A stretch of DNA of 64,000 nucleotides, taken from NCBI GenBank assembly GCA_000827205.1, contig KN832555.1, positions 1,290,893 to 1,354,892 on the forward strand. Direction: 5' to 3'. The stretch is from Plicaturopsis crispa FD-325 SS-3 (Eukaryota > Basidiomycota > Agaricomycetes > Amylocorticiales > Amylocorticiaceae). Under the pieces are notes generated by a model. It saw only the letters and a list, made by a program, of their open reading frames with translations. It was not told the DNA's origin and searched no databases. This document shows, one piece after another, positions 60,162 through 64,000 of the stretch (within the stretch, counting starts at the first letter, position 1; every line of letters starts with the position of its first letter). The position numbers and the translations under genes are program-made.

Positions 60162-60467
60162 AGGTGAGAAGTGCCCGTACTAAGAGGCGGGCGTAGAGTA
60201 CCGTGATGGAGAAGAGAAAAGGAGCGACGGTGGTTGCGGCGAGGCGTTACAAGGAAAGTAAAGCAAATAGAATCCAAAGATGTTCGTACAACACCCGTAG
60301 CGATCATGCACACGCGCACATCCGATCAGTCCTCTGACGCGACTTGCAATTCTCTTTTTACTAGCAAATCGCATTGGCCCCAAGGTGTGCGGTGTATACG
60401 GTACATCATCTATATAAGACTGCACCGCACAAACGCCCTAGCTGTCGCGACGCCCATCGTGCAATCA
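60162..60467. other. Intergenic between RhoGEF and exonuclease genes
   Basis: This 306 bp is the promoter of the RhoGEF and the 3' flank of the exonuclease. I see no other feature. Confidence 0.4.
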
Positions 60468-62226
60468 CTAAACGCTCTCGCGCCATCCAAGCTCAGCACA
60501 CAGCGAAACATGATCGCTCCCACAAACGCCCTTTCTCGGGATCCCGGGGTCCAGCGTTTGCGTGTCCAATGGAGTCGCGTATCCAATAACCTCGGACGTC
60601 CAGCCAGGCGGATCTAATATAAATATGTAGTCTGCAACATGGTCGTCAATAATACGTACGGGGGGACGTATAAACCAGAACACACCTAACACCGTCTTCC
60701 AATAGTGCGTGTACGAAGTCCATTCAGGCTCGTGGACCCCCTGCTCCTCATGGGTCATTTTCGTTCGATCGCCAAATGTCTTGACGTCCCGGTTATGCTG
60801 GCGGCGCTTCTTTTGCCCTTCATTGTATGCACTACGAAGCCGCGCGGAGCCGAACATGGCTGCAAGCTCGGCGTCGCTGAGGAGACCGTCGGCAGGCACC
60901 GCTGGACGGGTATTCGGGATCGAGTCGTCGGCGGGTTCATCTTTGGACGATTCGGCACCTTCCTCCTCGTCTTCGGCCTTTACTTTGGATGATTTCGGCA
61001 CGGAGGGATCGACAGTATAGTGTACGACACGCGAAGCGGCAAGTTGGTCAGACCGGGCAGTGGAGAGTGGTGCAGATGGCGAAACAAGGAGTGCATATGC
61101 TGGATCGGCTGGTGTGAAATTGAAATCTAAAAACGGGGATGCAAGCTTTAACCAGGGTAACAGCAAATTTTTATGTCGGCCTACCGCCACTGAGGATACA
61201 TGGCCACTGTGAGCGACCAGTCTCTTCGCGGAATTTGACAGCTTCACGAAACATTATTCCCGCTTGTCTATGATCCAAAGAGTTAGCGCGTAGAGCGTGC
61301 AATACGATAGAGATTTTCTTACCGTGCGCGTTCGTAATTATACCTGCATTTACTGAGTCACGATATTTCTGCGAAGATATTTAACATACCGTGGATGCCA
61401 AAATAGGTGCGTTGTAGCCATAATAAACCCTTCTTCTGTGCCGATCTTGCGTAACGCGACAAGACTTGCAATGTTCTTTGTCTTGAAGCTCATTCCACGC
61501 CGCCGCCTCTCCCCGCTTCCGCTATCGTTGTCTTGGCGCACTTCTTGCTCGTCATACTGTACCATCTTTTCGCCGATAGCCTCATAGGCGGATTTGCGAT
61601 ATGCGACTAGGCACCCGTGCTTTTTTGACGGACCCGCAGCATAGGTGAACGCGTAACCTGCAGCGGAGAGAACAGGGAGGAGTTTGTCGAGGCGATCGAC
61701 TTCCTACAGGTCGGAGAAAGATGTAAGGGCTGCAATTGCGTTGAGACGAACAACTTACCTGGAGGGTCATAATATCTGCATTGTGAGAGAGGATCTCCTG
61801 GTAGATCATGTGTTCACGTTGGCCTGCCTTGAGGCAGTCACTGAAGGGGAACAGCGAACGTCCTTGACGCGGTGTTATCGTGGTCGTTTCTAGAGAAAGT
61901 AGCACTCCTACTCACTGACGAGTGTCTGCGCGAGCAGCTAGAGAATACAAGTGGACATGTAAATATCTATGAGAACGAATAAAGGAAACGAACGAACAAA
62001 CATTCCAAGTCATAAACTTCACGCCCGACGCGCCATCGCTCGCGAGACGAACCCATTCTCGAGGTGCTATACGCCCTTTTTCGAGGTCCACGAGAGGTGT
62101 AGCGACAGTTTCTTTGACCTGCATCTGCTTCTTCCGCTTGCGTTCCTCGGAGAGGGCGATCTGCTCAGGCGTCGGCACGAAGGGCCGCTTGGTGCTGGGA
62201 GCGCTGGCCATTTGTGCCAAGGACAT
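60468..62226 (-). CDS. Ngl2-like RNA exonuclease (EEP family)
   Basis: Several minus-strand exons join in frame from MSLAQMASAPSTKRPFVPTP. The basic N-terminus leads to the EEP nuclease core: VKFMTWNLLAQTLV, REHMIYQEILSHNADIMTLQ with EVD (catalytic Glu), YAAGPSKKHGCLVAYRKSAY, NIASLVALR, IMATTHLFWHP, CILSGDFNFTPADPAY (Asp/Asn) and the final GSDHVSLCAELGW (Asp-His). These match the CCR4-type fold of Ngl2/Ngl3, Mg2+-dependent 3'-5' RNases; yeast Ngl2 trims 5.8S rRNA. A charged insert rich in Glu and Lys lies between the core motifs. No defect is seen. The gene is divergent from the M16 peptidase. Confidence 0.88.
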
Positions 62227-62662
62227 ACAGCGGGCGTTCCTCAGTATTTCTGTCGATGAAGAGGCTCGGCTGGCCTGTAGCAGACTCGACAGACGGTAAA
62301 TGGTAGCGGCCAGGTTTAGTACTTGTGTAAGTAGAAGTTGAAGAACGACGTCGCGAGAGTGTCGGACCCGGCCCCGCCCACGTGTCGATCGCGATTTTAT
62401 TTCTCTGCCATTTACAGCGGACTCTGCTCAGCTGCAGCGTTTCCCCAGCCTGTCAGTGTTCCTCGACAAGTCATTTCCCATATACCGCTGTATGCTCCGT
62501 CTATCTCCATCCTGGCGACACAGTAGCCGTCTTTTTGTATCAACAGGTCTGGGAAGCTCGTCCTATCGGAGCGCCCAGCACACGCTCTCTTCACGCTTCT
62601 CTTCAAACCTTCCACTCGCTCCTAGACGCCGACACTATCAGATTGCCCACAACCTTGCAAAA
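62227..62662. other. Divergent promoter region of Ngl2-like and M16 genes
   Basis: 436 bp hold both promoters. An upstream in-frame start for the M16 gene exists at 62492 with a possible mitochondrial presequence, so the plus-strand part could be coding. Confidence 0.4.
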
Positions 62663-64000
62663 ATGCCCGCAAACGACGCACAACACATCCATGCTGCCGG
62701 CAACGCGGAAAAATTCGCAAACTTCGATCTCGTGAAGAGAGTAAAGCTCGACTTCACGGACGTGACCGTGTCGAAATGGCAGAGCCGGGTGACGGGCCTC
62801 AGTGTCGTGCATCTAGACTACGAAGGCGAGTTGCTTGCCTCGTCTGCATGTCAACATTGACATCTAAACTCCCGATAGCGCCTCTCGTAAATGGATATTT
62901 TGTTGTCGCCACCGAAAGTGAGTGCGGACGCGTCGCCACACTTTTATGATTGCTGATGATCGCGGGGACAGTATTCAACGATAGCGGATGCCCACACACA
63001 CTAGAGCAGTGCGTGATATGCATTCCTATATTATTCTGTATTCACAATGCACAGCCTAGTCTTCATGGGTTCCGAGCAATATCCATACAAGGGTATAATC
63101 GACCACTTCGCGAATCGCGGCTTCTCTGAAGGCACCAACGCGTGGACCGACACAGACCATACTGCATACACCGTGTCGACCGCTGGAGAGCAGGGATTCC
63201 TGCAACTCCTGCCCATCTACGTTGATCATGTGCTCTACCCCACAATCACAAAGGCAGGCTTCGTCACAGAGGTGCATCACATCGATCCGAAAGGCCATGA
63301 TTCGGGAGTTGTCTACAGCGAAATGCAAGGACGCGAAAATACGTCAGGCGATTTGATGGCTCTTGTGTGCGTTTGAATTTTCTCTGTGCCGCGGGGCTAT
63401 TCTGACACCATTTTATCTAGGAACCAACGTCTACTAGACCCACCAGGTAGTGGATACCGTAGCGAGACAGGCGGATTGATGGATGCACTAAGAGTCCTCA
63501 CGGTTGAACAAAGTAGGACCTCCCATTTTGTCCTGCTTCATTTTTGACACTAACCTATGCATAGTACGCGAGTATCACGGCTCTTACTACGTCCCGCACA
63601 ACCTCTCCCTCATTGTGACTGGCAAGCTATCCTCCGGAACGGAATCCCTTCTCTCTGTTATACAAACGCAGATCGAGCCGTCGCTTATTAAACATGGGCA
63701 GGCTCACGGTCCGCACGGTCCACCCGGATGGAAGCGACCCTTCGTCGAGACGAAGAGCGCTGAGAGGACTCCCATCAGCGAGGCCAAAAGAGCGGTAGTG
63801 GAATTTCCGGAGAAGGATGAGAGTGTTGGCGAGGTCCTGATCACTTTTATGGGTCCGCCACCGAATCAATTCCTCGAGCGGAAGGTTAGTCACAAAATCT
63901 TTCTCCCTCGGTGGCGCAAGTTGTTCACCCGTTTACAGGCGCTTGATGTACTCGGGACATATTTGACCTCTTCACCAGTAGCGCCGTTGAACAAGGAGTA
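62663..64000 (+). CDS. M16 metallopeptidase (insulinase-like, YOL098C/Sdd3 type), 3' end outside window
   Basis: The first exons join in frame: SVVHLDYE, then APLVNGYFVVATE, IFNDSGCPHTLEHLVFMGSE, and the family's YPYKGIIDHFANRGFSEGTN and AWTDTDHTAYTVSTAGEQGF. The HTLEH motif is the inverted zinc-binding HxxEH of M16 peptidases. Other typical segments are YVDHVLYPTITKAGFVTEVH and GVVYSEMQGRE. The start at 62663 begins MPANDAQHIHAAGN; an in-frame ATG at 62492 would add a basic Ser-rich leader, so localisation is open. The intron 62826-62878 has a GC donor. The gene is cut by the window edge at NKE. Human and yeast relatives degrade short peptides. Confidence 0.85.

Noticed and set aside
1-64000. 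CRISPR arrays, rRNA genes, LTR elements and telomeric repeats
   Set aside because: None is visible on either strand; the only clear mobile element is the MITE at 11550-11907.

Overview
The window is nuclear DNA of a filamentous basidiomycete fungus, probably an agaricomycete (inference). The evidence is compact genes on both strands, many GT-AG introns of about 50-70 bp, a HapX-type bZIP factor, Zn2Cys6 factors of a basidiomycete type, Rac and RhoGEF genes, and fungal versions of SPB1, eIF3b, YTH1 and SLS1. I see no bacterial, organellar, viral or CRISPR sequence. I could not support any tRNA or rRNA gene.

Layout, left to right: SRF1-like phospholipase D regulator (208-1682, +); SLC35F5/Thi74-type transporter (2249-4046, +); coiled-coil protein (4419-6943, -), divergent from an XRCC2-like RAD51 paralogue (7225-8411, +); stand-alone adenylate-forming enzyme (8848-10707, -); a 2.9 kb gene-poor stretch with a 358 bp MITE that has perfect terminal inverted repeats and an 8 bp target-site duplication; an intronless PPR gene (13650-16034, +); HapX-like bZIP gene (16262-17992, -); eIF3b (19415-22120, -); an MFS phosphate/glycerophosphodiester-type transporter (22871-25553, +); mitochondrial SLS1 (26195-29142, +), convergent with SPB1 (29251-32340, -), which is divergent from a DUF423 gene (32571-33216, +); a zinc-finger-like protein (33713-35777, +); Rac1 (36750-37719, +); a type II membrane protein of unknown function (38842-42429, +); Zn2Cys6 factor 1 (42974-46047, +); prephenate dehydratase (46675-47802, +); YTH1/CPSF30 (48176-49270, +); a YjbQ/UPF0047 protein (49672-50648, +); Zn2Cys6 factor 2 (52150-55093, +); a membrane protein of unknown function (55369-56387, -); a RhoGEF (56629-60161, -); an Ngl2-like exonuclease (60468-62226, -); and an M16 metallopeptidase that runs off the right end (62663 to end, +).

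Most genes are housekeeping: translation, ribosome biogenesis, mRNA 3' processing, mitochondrial expression, DNA repair and Phe synthesis. Rac1 and a RhoGEF could act in one polarity pathway, but their 19 kb spacing need not mean anything. I found no obvious new multi-gene system. The more unusual signals are at gene-structure level: exons of 5, 6 and 12 nt that restore conserved motifs, two GC-AG introns, a one-base A7 homopolymer discrepancy in the HapX-like gene, a Rac1 ending in CIIA, the MITE, and one type II membrane protein of unknown function. Exon borders were worked out by eye from splice consensus, reading frame and family motifs. Family names come from remembered motifs, not searches.
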